A stretch of DNA of 64,000 nucleotides from Salipaludibacillus neizhouensis (GCF_002886185.1 NZ_KZ614148.1:40620-104619); one strand, 5' to 3'; shown: positions 7,527 to 17,052, counted from the first letter of the stretch. Program-made: numbers and translations. The notes: generated from the sequence alone by a model not told the origin.

Positions 7527-8708
7527 TTGAGAGAAGCTGTGATTGTAGCGGGTGCTAGAACACCTATTGGAAAAGCAAAAAAGGGAAGCTTTGCTAACGT
7601 AAGGCCAGATGATTTAGCGGCTATTACGATTAAGGAAACATTAAAACGTGCAAATAATTTTGATCCAAACCGCATTGAAGATGTCATTATCGGTTGTGCA
7701 ATGCCAGAAGCAGAGCAAGGGATGAATATGGCACGAAACATATCTGCATTGGCCGGTTTGCCGGATCATGTTCCCGCAATTACGATCAACCGTTATTGCT
7801 CTTCGGGATTGCAGAGTATAGCTTATGCAGCTGAGCGAATTATGCTCGGACAATCCGAAGCGATTATCGCTGGAGGAGCGGAGTCGATGAGCATGATTCC
7901 TATGGGAGGTCACGTCATTGCACCAAATCCTAAGCTCGTAGAAGAAGCACCAGAATATTATATGGGCATGGGTCATACCGCTGAGGAAGTTGCAAAACGC
8001 TTCGAGGTGAGTCGTGAAGATCAGGACGCATATGCAGTAGAAAGCCATCGACGCGCAGCAATAGCGTTGAAGGAAGGTAAGTTTAACGATGAGATCGTTC
8101 CTGTGTCGGTTACCCTTCGTTCGGTCGATGAGAATAATAAATTAGTAGAAAAAGAGATTATTGTAGATACCGATGAAGGAGTTCGTCCTGAAACATCGGC
8201 AGAAACATTAGCAAAACTTCGGCCTGCATTTAAAGTCAATGGAGGAACAGTCACCGCAGGAAACGCATCTCAAATGAGTGACGGTGCTGCTTCCGTTTTA
8301 GTGATGGACCGTGAAGTGGCAGAAGCAGAAGGACTAACACCTTTAGTAAAGTTCCGCTCATTTGCAGTTGCGGGTGTCGCTCCGGAAATTATGGGAATTG
8401 GGCCAATTGAGGCCATTCCGAAAGCGGTAAAACAAGCTGGATTAGAAATGGCTGATATTGGTCTTTACGAGTTGAATGAAGCGTTTGCGTCACAATCCTT
8501 ACAGATCATTCGCCATTTAGAATTAGACAGAGAAAAAGTAAATGTAAACGGTGGGGCAATAGCATTAGGTCATCCTCTTGGATGTACGGGAACGAAACTT
8601 ACACTTAGTCTCATTCATGAAATGAAGCGTCGTAATGAAAAGTATGGCGTTGTTACGATGTGTATCGGTGGAGGAATGGGTGCCGCTGGAGTGTTTGAAT
8701 TGATTTAA
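7527..8708 (+). CDS. fadA: Acetyl-CoA acyltransferase (3-ketoacyl-CoA thiolase)
   Basis: FadA cleaves 3-ketoacyl-CoA with CoA to release acetyl-CoA, the last step of beta-oxidation. The 393 residues have the usual thiolase length. The nucleophile is the Cys in NRYCSSGLQS (residue 91), and the C-terminal catalytic His and Cys lie in GGAIALGHPLGCTG and CIGGGMGAAG. Translation starts at TTG 7527 behind GAGGAGGGG. It is co-transcribed with fadN and fadE. Confidence 0.96.
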   Translation: MREAVIVAGARTPIGKAKKGSFANVRPDDLAAITIKETLKRANNFDPNRIEDVIIGCAMPEAEQGMNMARNISALAGLPDHVPAITINRYCSSGLQSIAYAAERIMLGQSEAIIAGGAESMSMIPMGGHVIAPNPKLVEEAPEYYMGMGHTAEEVAKRFEVSREDQDAYAVESHRRAAIALKEGKFNDEIVPVSVTLRSVDENNKLVEKEIIVDTDEGVRPETSAETLAKLRPAFKVNGGTVTAGNASQMSDGAASVLVMDREVAEAEGLTPLVKFRSFAVAGVAPEIMGIGPIEAIPKAVKQAGLEMADIGLYELNEAFASQSLQIIRHLELDREKVNVNGGAIALGHPLGCTGTKLTLSLIHEMKRRNEKYGVVTMCIGGGMGAAGVFELI

Positions 8709-8731
8709 GATATTAAAGGAGGAACTATATT

Positions 8732-10513
8732 ATGGCAACTGCAAATAAAACAGCTAAAGGTGGAAGTTTTCTACTGGACGATGTTTCATACGACCAAGTT
8801 TTTACACCAGAGGATTTTACCGATGAGCACAAAATGATTGCCAAGACAACAGAAGATTTTGTTGTTGAGCAAGTGGTTCCACAAATCGAGTTCATCGAAA
8901 ACCATGAATTTGATCGGTCTGTGAAACTATTAAAAGAAGCGGGGGAACTAGGTCTTCTTGGAGCAGACGTACCGGAAGAATACGGTGGTATTGGCTTAGA
9001 TAAAATCAGTTCTTCTCTGATTACAGAGAAATTTGCTCTAGCAGGCTCTTTCTCTTTATCCTATGGTGCACACGTTGGAATTGGCTCTTTACCCATTGTT
9101 TTTTTCGGAACTGAGGATCAAAAGAAGACATATCTTCCTGCATTAGCAAGTGGAGAAAAACTAGCTGCTTATGCGTTAACAGAGCCTAGTTCAGGTTCAG
9201 ATGCGTTAAGTGCAAAAACAACAGCCAAATTAAATGATGCTGGAACTCACTATGTACTCAATGGTGAAAAGCAGTGGATTACAAACGCTGGTTTTGCTGA
9301 TGTATTTGTTGTCTATGCAAAAGTTGATGGGGAACATTTTTCGGCATTTATTGTAGAAAGAGAGTATAAAGGTGTGTCTACCGGACCTGAAGAAAAGAAG
9401 ATGGGAATCAAAGGGTCTTCTACGCGTACACTAATATTACAGGATGTTCAGGTACCGAAAGAAAACGTATTAGGTGAGATTGGTAAAGGGCACGTTATCG
9501 CGTTTAATATTCTTAATATTGGCCGTTATAAACTAGGAGTCGGGTGTATCGGTGGTGCAAAGCGCGCGATAGAAATTTCCGCTAAATATGCAAATGAACG
9601 AAAACAGTTTAAACTGCCTATTTCGAAATTTACACTCATTCAGAAAAAATTGGCGGAAATGGCATTAAGAACTTATGCAATGGAAAGTCAAATCTATCGA
9701 ACAGGTGGATTAATTGATGGAGCTTTTGAAAATCTTTCTGAAGAAGAACAGAAGGATGGAGCGAAGGTAGGAAAAGCAATTGGTGAATATGCAATTGAAT
9801 GTTCATTAAACAAGTTTTTCGGTTCAGAAGTATTGGATTTTATAGTCGACGAGGCAGTGCAAATTCACGGTGGATATGGCTTCATGGCAGAGTATGAAGT
9901 GGAATCTATGTATCGCAACTCAAGGATCAATCGGATTTTTGAAGGAACAAATGAGATTAACCGTATGCTCGTGCCAGCCACAATTATGCGAAAGGCCATG
10001 AAAGGCGAACTAGCTCTAATAGAAAGAGCAAGTAGTTTGCAGGAAGAATTAATGATGATGATGCCTGAAGAAGTTGGCGATGAGCCATTAGAGCAAGAAA
10101 AGTATTTGTTGGGTAATGCTAAAAAGATTTTCTTGATGATTGCTGGAACTGCAGCCCAAAAATATGGAGAAAAGCTTCAAAAAGAACAAGAAATGCTTGC
10201 CAACGTGGCAGATATAGTAAACGAAATATTCAACATCGAGTCTATTATTTTACGAACGGAAAAAGCGATGGCAAAAGATGGAGAAGCTAAATCAAACCAA
10301 AAGCTTCTGATGACTCAAGTTTATTCTCAAGAGGCATTTAACCGAATTGAAGCAATAGCAAAAGAATCATTAGTAACACTTGAAGAAGGAGATAGCTTAA
10401 GAACAATGCTATCCATTCTTAAAAAATTAACTCGTCACACTCCAATTAATATGATTGCAAAAAAACGAGAAATAGCAGCACGAGTCATTGAAGAAGAGAA
10501 ATACGTTATCTAA
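8732..10513 (+). CDS. fadE: Acyl-CoA dehydrogenase
   Basis: FadE is the FAD-dependent enzyme that starts each beta-oxidation cycle by making the trans-2-enoyl-CoA. The 593-residue protein has the acyl-CoA dehydrogenase fold in the first ~390 residues, with YALTEPSSGSDA, NGEKQWITNAGFAD and the C-terminal motif GYGFMAEYEVESMYR and FEGTNEINRML. A ~190-residue helical extension follows, as in the B. subtilis YusJ/FadE type. The start follows AAAGGAGGAACT. A strong terminator lies about 150 bases downstream. Confidence 0.95.
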   Translation: MATANKTAKGGSFLLDDVSYDQVFTPEDFTDEHKMIAKTTEDFVVEQVVPQIEFIENHEFDRSVKLLKEAGELGLLGADVPEEYGGIGLDKISSSLITEKFALAGSFSLSYGAHVGIGSLPIVFFGTEDQKKTYLPALASGEKLAAYALTEPSSGSDALSAKTTAKLNDAGTHYVLNGEKQWITNAGFADVFVVYAKVDGEHFSAFIVEREYKGVSTGPEEKKMGIKGSSTRTLILQDVQVPKENVLGEIGKGHVIAFNILNIGRYKLGVGCIGGAKRAIEISAKYANERKQFKLPISKFTLIQKKLAEMALRTYAMESQIYRTGGLIDGAFENLSEEEQKDGAKVGKAIGEYAIECSLNKFFGSEVLDFIVDEAVQIHGGYGFMAEYEVESMYRNSRINRIFEGTNEINRMLVPATIMRKAMKGELALIERASSLQEELMMMMPEEVGDEPLEQEKYLLGNAKKIFLMIAGTAAQKYGEKLQKEQEMLANVADIVNEIFNIESIILRTEKAMAKDGEAKSNQKLLMTQVYSQEAFNRIEAIAKESLVTLEEGDSLRTMLSILKKLTRHTPINMIAKKREIAARVIEEEKYVI

Positions 10514-10661
10514 GAAAAACGTATAGTGTCTTTTCTGCCGATGAAGATAAAAATGAAGTTTTGTTATATATAACTATTGTTAACCAATTTGGGGCACTCC
10601 CCTGTCCCAATAAAATATGACTCCTTTCTAAATGAAAGGGCATTCTCCTCTCTTAAGGATG

Positions 10662-10701
10662 GCGAAGGACCTCATGAAACTCATGAGGTCCTTCGCTTTT
10701 T
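10662..10701 (+). terminator. Terminator of the fadNAE operon
   Basis: A perfect 16-bp stem, GCGAAGGACCTCATGA with TCATGAGGTCCTTCGC, closes a loop AAC and is followed by TTTTTC. Confidence 0.93.
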
Positions 10702-10863
10702 CGAGTTTTTCAGTTATGACACTAGGACATTAAATTTCATTATTTCGATTTCCTTTCTACTTTTGTGTAGGAATAATAACAAGCAGGAATGTGTGAAAAA
10801 AACCTGAAAGTGGTATATGATGAGGACAGAGTGTGAATCATGTTTTACTAGGAGGAAAGAAAG

Positions 10864-11220
10864 ATGAGAGTTACTTTTTATCATTATCCAAAATGCGGTA
10901 CTTGCCGCAATGCAAAGAAATGGCTTGACGAGAACAATGTCGACTATGAAGCTGTCGATATCGTTAGTCATCCACCATCTAAAGAGGAATTAGCATCTTA
11001 TTATGAAAAAAGTGGATTAGAATTAAAGAAATTTTTTAACACAAGTGGACAAAAATACCGTGAATTAGGCATGAAAGACAAAATGAAGACTTACTCGGAA
11101 GACGAGTTATTAGAAGTTTTGGCTTCAGATGGTATGCTTATTAAGCGACCGCTAGCAACTGATGGTAAAAATGTAACACTTGGTTTTAAAGAGGAAGTCT
11201 ATAACGAGGTATGGAAATAA
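10864..11220 (+). CDS. yusI: ArsC/Spx-family thioredoxin-fold protein YusI
   Basis: This 118-residue protein belongs to the ArsC/Spx family. It begins with a beta strand and the motif YHYPKCGTCRNAKKWL, giving a CxxC pair at residues 11 and 14, and contains the family block LIKRPLATDGK near residue 97. Family members are arsenate reductases or redox-sensitive RNA polymerase-binding regulators. The gene sits between fadE and gcvH, exactly as yusI does in B. subtilis, so I prefer YusI over a true arsenate reductase. There is no ars operon nearby. Confidence 0.87.
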   Translation: MRVTFYHYPKCGTCRNAKKWLDENNVDYEAVDIVSHPPSKEELASYYEKSGLELKKFFNTSGQKYRELGMKDKMKTYSEDELLEVLASDGMLIKRPLATDGKNVTLGFKEEVYNEVWK

Positions 11221-11306
11221 GCAGTAGATTGTTGAAGCATAGCCTTAGGATATATTATAGTAAGGAAAGGTAGAATAATTAATTACATAAATGGAGGGAT
11301 TTTTAG

Positions 11307-11690
11307 ATGAGTTTACCAAAAGATTTGAAGTATTCAGAAGAGCATGAGTGGGTTAAAACAGAAGGAGAAAAAGTTAGGATTGGGATTACTGAATTCGCCC
11401 AATCAGAGCTAGGCGACATTGTTTTCGTAGAGCTTCCAGAAGTGGGCGATGTCCTTGAAGCGGATGAGCCGTTTGGCAGTGTTGAGTCGGTTAAAACTGT
11501 TTCTGAACTGTATGCTCCAGTTAGTGGTAAAGTTGTGGAAGTAAATGAAGAATTGGAAGATTCTCCGGAATTCGTGAATGAATCACCATATGAAAAAGCG
11601 TGGATGGTTGTAGTTGAGCCTTCTAATAAATCTGAATTTGACAAATTAATGGATGCATCCGCTTATGAAGAAATGATTAATGAAGACTAA
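11307..11690 (+). CDS. gcvH: Glycine cleavage system H protein
   Basis: GcvH carries the lipoyl group that shuttles the aminomethyl group in glycine cleavage, and in Bacillus it also serves as the entry point for lipoate assembly. The 127-residue length is standard. Lipoylation is expected at Lys63 in the [10 protein letters not shown] motif. The gene has GGAGGG upstream and its own terminator. The other glycine-cleavage genes are not in this window, as usual for Bacillus. Confidence 0.96.
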   Translation: MSLPKDLKYSEEHEWVKTEGEKVRIGITEFAQSELGDIVFVELPEVGDVLEADEPFGSVESVKTVSELYAPVSGKVVEVNEELEDSPEFVNESPYEKAWMVVVEPSNKSEFDKLMDASAYEEMINED

Positions 11691-11704
11691 ATAGTACTCT
11701 AAGG

Positions 11705-11740
11705 GCTTTCCAAATGATTTATATTTGGAAGGCTTTTTTA
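11705..11740 (+). terminator. Terminator after gcvH
   Basis: GCTTTCCAAAT pairs with ATTTGGAAGGC (one G-T pair), followed by TTTTTTA. Confidence 0.85.
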
Positions 11741-11874
11741 TATATAATTATTGGATTTTTAGAGGTTGTTTTTTTGTGAAACAGAGAGATTGTTGGATTT
11801 TTGACTAATATTTCCTCTTGAATGAGATCATCTAAACTCGCTCAAACTAGATGTATAGGAGGAGGGATATATAG

Positions 11875-12198
11875 ATGCAACAAGATGATATTACGGAAAA
11901 TACCAGCAATAATGATCAAGAAAATACAGTGAATAACAATATGGATGGCTTGGAAGCATCACCAACGTCATTGGTCGATATTTCCGACCAGGTAGAAAAA
12001 AAGGATGAAGCAGGGGAAACTGCGCTCTATTTTAATGCTGAAAAAATTGGTCAAATCCGAAAAAAAGGACATTCTCAAATGTATGAAATGTCGGAAGGAT
12101 TTGAGTTTGAAAATGAAAAATTTTTCAAGGATGCGCAAGCGAAAAAAACGAAGCCACCTGAATCTTATGTAGAAGGCTGCGATATGGGTTGGTGTTAA
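11875..12198 (+). CDS. YusG-like protein (DUF2553-type), unknown function
   Basis: The 107-residue protein has an acidic, Asn-rich and probably disordered N-terminus (1-40). A compact domain follows, with SLVDISDQV, ALYFNAEKIGQI, MYEMSEGFEFENEKFF and the C-terminal YVEGCDMGWC. The last block and the position downstream of gcvH match my recollection of B. subtilis YusG, which is shorter. No catalytic motif is evident. It has a strong ribosome site (AGGAGGAGGG) and its own terminator. The long acidic N-terminal extension is the odd feature. Confidence 0.65.
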   Translation: MQQDDITENTSNNDQENTVNNNMDGLEASPTSLVDISDQVEKKDEAGETALYFNAEKIGQIRKKGHSQMYEMSEGFEFENEKFFKDAQAKKTKPPESYVEGCDMGWC

Positions 12199-12202
12199 CA
12201 GT

Positions 12203-12256
12203 TAGTGTCTGCTTTTTGTCGAACTAAAGACAAATCGCAGGCACTCTTTTTTTCTA
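12203..12256 (+). terminator. Terminator after the yusG-like gene
   Basis: AGTGTCTGC pairs with GCAGGCACT, with an internal GTC/GAC stem, followed by CTTTTTTT. Confidence 0.75.
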
Positions 12257-12408
12257 TGATTTTCTGGAATGTTTTAGAATGGTATTTCATTCTAAACAAA
12301 GCTTTTGATTAAAATAATATCGCCTAACTTTTCCTTAAAAAGAGGACTTACTGTTCGTCTCGTAGAATGAGTAATCAAAAGACGAAGTTCGGATTAGAGG
12401 CGGATATC

Positions 12409-12741
12409 ATGAATCATTTACTCATTAAATCAATGGAAGGTATGACAAAGACAAGCCACTTAAGAGAACTATTGAAAAAACATCATCTAATCGTTCAAGT
12501 TAAATATCTGGAAAAGCGTTGGTATATGAATTTAGATAACAAAGATTTTAAATTAACGTTGGATGAGGATGTTTGTGATATTATGATTAGTGGCGACGAA
12601 GATGAATTGAAACTCTTATTCCGTGGGGAAGACTTTCTGCTGGCCATGAAACGCAGAGGAGATCTTGAAGTTGAAGGTTCATTAAAACATTTGCTTTGGC
12701 TGGAATCACTTCTCTACCTCTCTCAAAAAACGGTGAAATAA
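12409..12741 (+). CDS. SCP2 sterol-carrier-domain protein YusD-like
   Basis: The 110-residue product resembles small SCP2-domain proteins, with a hydrophobic-ligand fold suggested by VCDIMISGDEDELKLLFRGED and the C-terminal segment LEVEGSLKHLLWLESLL. B. subtilis YusD is a small protein of this type next to the met transporter, and this gene directly precedes metNPQ. I chose ATG 12409 because GAGG lies eight bases before it; the earlier in-frame ATG at 12367 has no ribosome site. Ligand and role are unknown. Confidence 0.65.
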   Translation: MNHLLIKSMEGMTKTSHLRELLKKHHLIVQVKYLEKRWYMNLDNKDFKLTLDEDVCDIMISGDEDELKLLFRGEDFLLAMKRRGDLEVEGSLKHLLWLESLLYLSQKTVK

Positions 12742-12746
12742 ATTAG

Positions 12747-12776
12747 TTGACAAGAATTAATCGATAATGATATTAT
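12747..12776 (+). promoter_or_regulatory. Sigma-A promoter of metNPQ
   Basis: TTGACA (12747-12752) and TATTAT (12771-12776) are 18 bp apart, just before the second S-box. Confidence 0.75.
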
Positions 12777-12809
12777 CCATAACAGACTATAAATTAAATA
12801 TTAATTCTT

Positions 12810-12930
12810 CTTATTAAGAGCGGCGGAGGGACTGGCCCTATGAAGCCCGGCAACCACTAAGGTATAAAAACCATTAGAAGGTGCCAATTCCATCAAAGTA
12901 AACAATTTACTTTGAAAAATGAGGAGAAGG
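12810..12930 (+). promoter_or_regulatory. SAM-I (S-box) riboswitch of metNPQ
   Basis: Conserved S-box blocks appear in order: CGGAGGGACTGGCCC, ATGAAGCCCGGCAACC, GAAGGTGCCAATTCC and a closing ATGAGGAG. SAM binding would favour the terminator at 12949-12990 and shut off the methionine importer. Confidence 0.95.
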
Positions 12931-12948
12931 GCTTTTAATTCATTACTA

Positions 12949-12990
12949 AAAACCTTTCTGCTCATTTTATCGAGCAGTGAGGTTTTTCTT
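12949..12990 (+). terminator. S-box attenuator terminator of metNPQ
   Basis: The stem pairs AAAACCT with AGGTTTT and, inside, CTGCTC with GAGCAG, followed by TTTTTCTTT. It lies between the aptamer and metN. Confidence 0.85.
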
Positions 12991-13050
12991 TGATCTTTAA
13001 CTTTTGTGCTTTAATACGACTAAACCGATCGGTTTAAAAAGGGGAAGCAA

Positions 13051-14076
13051 ATGATTACTTTATCAAAATTAGCAAAAACATTTAATACGCGTGACGGTAA
13101 AGTAACTGCCGTCGATCAAATAGATCTCACGATTGAAAAGGGTGAAATTTTTGGTGTGATCGGCTATAGTGGTGCTGGAAAAAGCACGCTCATAAGAATG
13201 TTGAACATGCTGGAAGTGCCAACTACAGGGGAAGTAAGTGTCGCTGGTAAAAATATGAATACATTGTCTCAAAGGAAACTACGAGAGGCAAGACAGGAAA
13301 TAGGAATGATTTTTCAACACTTTAATCTTTTGTGGTCGAGAACAGTAGCTGAGAACATTTCATTTCCTTTAGAAATTAAAGGTGTACCGAGCACAGAACG
13401 AAAAACTAGAGTGGAAGAACTTATTAAACTGGTAGGTTTAAATGGTCGAGGGGCATCCTACCCTTCTCAGCTAAGTGGAGGGCAAAAACAACGAGTCGGC
13501 ATTGCACGGGCGCTAGCGAATAATCCACAAGTATTATTGTGTGATGAAGCAACATCCGCATTGGATCCCAAAACAACCGATTCAATTTTAGAATTATTGA
13601 TAGATATTAACAAAAAGTTGAATCTGACCATTGTACTTATCACGCATGAAATGCATGTTATCCGTAAAATATGTCACCGGGTGGCTGTAATGGAAAATGG
13701 CCGGATTGTTGAACAGGGTCCTGTCCTTGATGTCTTTAGAAGACCTAAAGAGCATATGACAAAAGAATTTGTGAAACAAGTGACAGAACCTGAAGAAACA
13801 GAAGAAGCCCTTAAGCATTTGTTTACTGAAGAAGGTATTGGCCATGTCCTTCAACTTACATTTGTTGGAGGCGATGCAAAAAGAGCCCTTATAACAGATC
13901 TTATTCGTAAATTTGAGGTTACGATAAACATTTTACAAGGCAAACTTTCGCAAACCCAAGATGGCTCGTATGGATCATTGTTTATAAATGTCACTGGTGA
14001 CGAGCATCATATAATTGAAGCTATCGATTATATCCGAAAGCAGGAAGTAGAAGTGGAGGTGATCCACGGTGAATAA
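13051..14076 (+). CDS. metN: Methionine ABC transporter, ATP-binding protein
   Basis: MetN powers uptake of methionine through MetP using MetQ as receptor. The 341-residue protein has Walker A GYSGAGKST, signature LSGGQKQR, Walker B VLLCDEATSALD and the switch His in LITHEMH. After about residue 255 it carries the NIL domain, which in this family senses methionine to inhibit transport. It is the first gene of metN-metP-metQ, overlapping metP by eight bases, and is controlled by the S-box. Confidence 0.96.
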   Translation: MITLSKLAKTFNTRDGKVTAVDQIDLTIEKGEIFGVIGYSGAGKSTLIRMLNMLEVPTTGEVSVAGKNMNTLSQRKLREARQEIGMIFQHFNLLWSRTVAENISFPLEIKGVPSTERKTRVEELIKLVGLNGRGASYPSQLSGGQKQRVGIARALANNPQVLLCDEATSALDPKTTDSILELLIDINKKLNLTIVLITHEMHVIRKICHRVAVMENGRIVEQGPVLDVFRRPKEHMTKEFVKQVTEPEETEEALKHLFTEEGIGHVLQLTFVGGDAKRALITDLIRKFEVTINILQGKLSQTQDGSYGSLFINVTGDEHHIIEAIDYIRKQEVEVEVIHGE

Positions 14077-14755
14077 TCTTTTGGTTGGATCAATTCTACT
14101 TCTTGAAAATGTTAATTGGGTAAACATGTGGGAAGCGACAGCAGAAACAGTTTATATGTCGTTAATTGCTCTTTTATTTACGTTTATATTTGGTACAATA
14201 CTCGGACTACTATTATTTCTTACTGCTCGGGGTCAACTTTGGCAAAATAAGATCGTTCACAGTATTATCGCAGCTTATGTAAATATATTCAGATCAATTC
14301 CATTTATTATTCTCATCGTCCTGCTTGTTCCATTTACCAGTGCTCTAGTTGGAACAATGTTAGGGCCATCAGCCGCATTGCCAGCGCTTATTATTGGAGC
14401 AGCACCTTTTTATGCGAGAATGGTTGAAATTGCGTTGAGGGAAATTGATAAAGGTGTGATAGAAGCATCAAAAGCAATGGGAGCAAGCAATTCTCAGATT
14501 ATTTTTAAAGTGTTAATCCCAGAATCAGTACCAGCACTTATCTCGGGGATTACGGTTACAGCGATCGCGCTTATCGGTTACACAGCGATGGCAGGTGTAA
14601 TTGGTGCCGGTGGATTAGGTGACCTAGCATACCGTGATGGTTTTCAACGAAATAATCCAGATATTACATTAATAGCAACAATGATTGTGTTAGTATTCGT
14701 CTTTGTTTTACAATTCATCGGCGATTACTTTACCAATAAATTAGACAAACGCTAA
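14069..14755 (+). CDS. metP: Methionine ABC transporter, permease
   Basis: This is the 228-residue membrane channel of the methionine importer (MetI family). About five transmembrane segments are visible. The coupling helix region has EIDKGVIEASKAMGASNSQI, typical of binding-protein-dependent permeases. Its start overlaps the end of metN, indicating translational coupling. Confidence 0.95.
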   Translation: MNNLLVGSILLLENVNWVNMWEATAETVYMSLIALLFTFIFGTILGLLLFLTARGQLWQNKIVHSIIAAYVNIFRSIPFIILIVLLVPFTSALVGTMLGPSAALPALIIGAAPFYARMVEIALREIDKGVIEASKAMGASNSQIIFKVLIPESVPALISGITVTAIALIGYTAMAGVIGAGGLGDLAYRDGFQRNNPDITLIATMIVLVFVFVLQFIGDYFTNKLDKR

Positions 14756-14788
14756 AGGCGTAATAAAAAACAAAAGGGGAAATTCAAC

Positions 14789-15688
14789 ATGAGAAAGTTA
14801 CTACAAGGTTTAGGAATTACAGCACTATCTGTAGGAGTATTAGCAGCATGCGGTACGGAAGAAAATACGAATGAAAATAACGCTGCGGGTACAAATGATA
14901 CAGAAACCAATAACACAGAAAACGCAAACGAGGAAGCAGAAGGAGAAGATCTCGGAACATTAGTTGTTGGTGCTTCCAACGTTCCTCACGCTGAAATATT
15001 AGAATTTGCTGCACCACTTCTTGAAGAAGAAGGTTTGACTCTAGAGATCGAGTCATTCAATGATTACGTTCTTCCAAACGAAGCTTTAGCTGCCGGGGAA
15101 ATAGACGCAAACTATTTCCAGCACATTCCATATCTTGAAACACAGATTGAAGAGCATGGATATGACTTTGTAAACGCTGGAGGAATTCATATTGAGCCGA
15201 TTGGTTTGTATTCTCAGGAATTTGACAGCATAGAAGCACTTCCAGAAGGTGCAGAAATTATTATGAGTAGTGCTATTCCTGACCACGGAAGAATCTTGAA
15301 GATGCTTGAAGAAAAAGGATTAATTACGCTAGCTGACGGAGTCGGTATTGAAGCAACAATTGACGATATTGAAGAGAACCCGAATAACTTTGAATTCTCC
15401 GCAAATGTGGAAGCGGCATTGCTACCAACAGCGTATGAGAAAGGAGAAGGGGATGCTGTTCTTATCAATTCAAACTATGCATTAGATGCTGGGCTAAATC
15501 CATTAGAAGATTCTATCGCTATTGAATCCTCTGACAGTGACAATCCTTACGTTAATGTTATTGCAACAAACAGTGGAGACGAAGAAGATGAGCGTGTCTT
15601 GAAATTAATCGAAGTTCTACGATCAGAAGATGTTCGTGACTTTATTCTTGAAGAATATGAGAATGCAGTAGTACCTGTGACTGAATAA
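14789..15688 (+). CDS. metQ: Methionine-binding lipoprotein
   Basis: MetQ is the extracellular methionine receptor of the importer. The 299-residue protein starts with a lipoprotein signal peptide ending LAAC (Cys at about 21). A strongly acidic Asn/Thr/Glu-rich linker follows to about residue 55, and then the NlpA-type binding domain, which includes VGASNVPHAEIL, NYFQHIPYL and the GDAVLINSNYA block. The acidic linker is long, as often seen in salt-tolerant Bacillaceae. A terminator follows the gene. Confidence 0.94.
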   Translation: MRKLLQGLGITALSVGVLAACGTEENTNENNAAGTNDTETNNTENANEEAEGEDLGTLVVGASNVPHAEILEFAAPLLEEEGLTLEIESFNDYVLPNEALAAGEIDANYFQHIPYLETQIEEHGYDFVNAGGIHIEPIGLYSQEFDSIEALPEGAEIIMSSAIPDHGRILKMLEEKGLITLADGVGIEATIDDIEENPNNFEFSANVEAALLPTAYEKGEGDAVLINSNYALDAGLNPLEDSIAIESSDSDNPYVNVIATNSGDEEDERVLKLIEVLRSEDVRDFILEEYENAVVPVTE

Positions 15689-15703
15689 TAATTTAAATAA
15701 TGA

Positions 15704-15736
15704 AAAGCATCAGAGAAATTCTCTGATGCTTTTTTT
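15704..15736 (+). terminator. Terminator of the met operon
   Basis: GCATCAGAG pairs with CTCTGATGC across AAATT, followed by TTTTTTT. Confidence 0.92.
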
Positions 15737-15945
15737 AGAGTGGAATTTTAATTATAAGTATGTATTTCGAATAGAGGGATCGAACCAGCACTAGGCGGCT
15801 TGCAGATCACCCACAGAAAACGAACGGTAATTCTTCCAAACAACCTTCCACCTTATCAAAGTAAGGTAACAATTTGATATTATAGATGCTGAGTTTTTTT
15901 AAAGGAGTTATGCGTTTGGTTACGTATTTTCTACTGGGAATGCTG

Positions 15946-16064
15946 ATAGTAACACTCAAACAAGGGTTCTCTGTCCGAGTGTCACTAAACAGAGGACATA
16001 GTGACACTCAGGTGTTGAGAGCCAAACTGAGTAGAGCTAAACATAGCATATAGTGACATTCAGG
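15946..16064. repeat. Cluster of ATAGTGACACTCAGG-type repeats
   Basis: Within the 450-base gap between metQ and the yurZ-like gene, the motif occurs at 15998-16012 and 16050-16064, in a degenerate form at 15946-15958, and inverted at 15975-15987 (CCGAGTGTCACTA). The inverted and first direct copies could form a hairpin. No gene is supported in 15737-16187. Confidence 0.6.
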
Positions 16065-16187
16065 CCGTATCGAATTGATTGAGTGGAACTAAATGCTATA
16101 AAGATCAAAAAAGAACAGTGTATGTACATACTTCTTCTGCTTTCACGCCAAAATAAGTGTATCTTAGCAAGAGAAGGAGTGAAAGTT

Positions 16188-16565
16188 ATGGATGAACAAG
16201 AGTTTAGCAATTCATCGATTCAAGAATCATTGCTACATTATAAAGAAGGATTAGGTTATTTCTCAGAGCAAATGCCGGATGTTGCATCTAAATATCAAGC
16301 GTTTACGGAAGCTTGTTTCCATCCTGGCAAGCTGTCAGCGAAGGAAAAACAAATGATAGCATTAGGAATCAGCCTGTATGCTCAAGATGAGTACTGCATT
16401 ATTTACCATGTAAATGGGTGTCTAGAACAAGGAGCATCAAGAGAAGAGATTTTAGAAGCTATCGCAGTTACGGGTGCATTTGGAGGCGGCGGAACTATGA
16501 GCCAAGCTGTAACACTTGTGGAGGAATGTCTCATGGAACTTTCAGGGGATAATCTGACATCTTAA
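16188..16565 (+). CDS. Carboxymuconolactone decarboxylase-family protein YurZ-like
   Basis: The 125-residue protein belongs to the CMD/AhpD-like family. It has the core helix LSAKEKQMIALGISLYAQDEYCIIYHV, in which the usual CxxC-x-x-x-H site is reduced to a Cys and a His, and then GASREEILEAIAVTGAFGGG. Family members act as peroxidase-linked disulfide reductases or decarboxylases, and the activity here is unknown. Its position between metQ and sufC matches B. subtilis yurZ. The ATG at 16188 follows AGAAGGAGTG; an upstream in-frame ATG at 16083 has no ribosome site. Confidence 0.8.
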   Translation: MDEQEFSNSSIQESLLHYKEGLGYFSEQMPDVASKYQAFTEACFHPGKLSAKEKQMIALGISLYAQDEYCIIYHVNGCLEQGASREEILEAIAVTGAFGGGGTMSQAVTLVEECLMELSGDNLTS

Positions 16566-16886
16566 ATGTTTCAATTATAAAAATAAAGTGCATAACTTGT
16601 CAAAACATGAATATTTGCTTGTAAACGGCAGTTATTCTAAATAAAAGTGTGGTCATATTTCTTCACAAGTTGTGAGTCTAAATTGTCAGATTATTTAACA
16701 ATAGGTGCTGATTGGTTTAAATACTTAATAAAGATATAATTAATCTTGTTAAAGAAGATCTTGATTCCACTGTTTTAGATACTTTTTAGTTGATAGAAAA
16801 CAGGATGGCAAAGATCAAATCTAAAAACCAATCAGGAAGGAAAGTGATCTGTTATCCATCAGATACAGACAAAACACACAACTGAA

Positions 16887-17021
16887 ATGGAAAAAGCGAT
16901 GTACCAATCTTATGGAATAGGATATGAGGAGTATAATCGCAAACTAGACAATCGACTTAAAGTAGAACAAGCGCGAGATAAAGATTATCAGCGAAGCTTG
17001 GACATTTTAGTTAATACTTGA
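16887..17021 (+). CDS. Possible 44-residue ORF, unknown
   Basis: A short open frame reads MEKAMYQSYGIGYEEYNRKL and continues for 24 more charged residues. A strong terminator follows at 17053-17094. No good ribosome site precedes the ATG. The composition looks protein-like, but this may be the last piece of a decayed gene. I recognise no family. Confidence 0.3.
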   Translation: MEKAMYQSYGIGYEEYNRKLDNRLKVEQARDKDYQRSLDILVNT

Positions 17022-17052
17022 TTACTGACATAAAGCTGATTATAGTGTAGAT

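Noticed and set aside
10864-11220. Arsenate reductase of an arsenic resistance operon
   Set aside because: No arsR, arsB or acr3 genes are nearby, and the position matches yusI.
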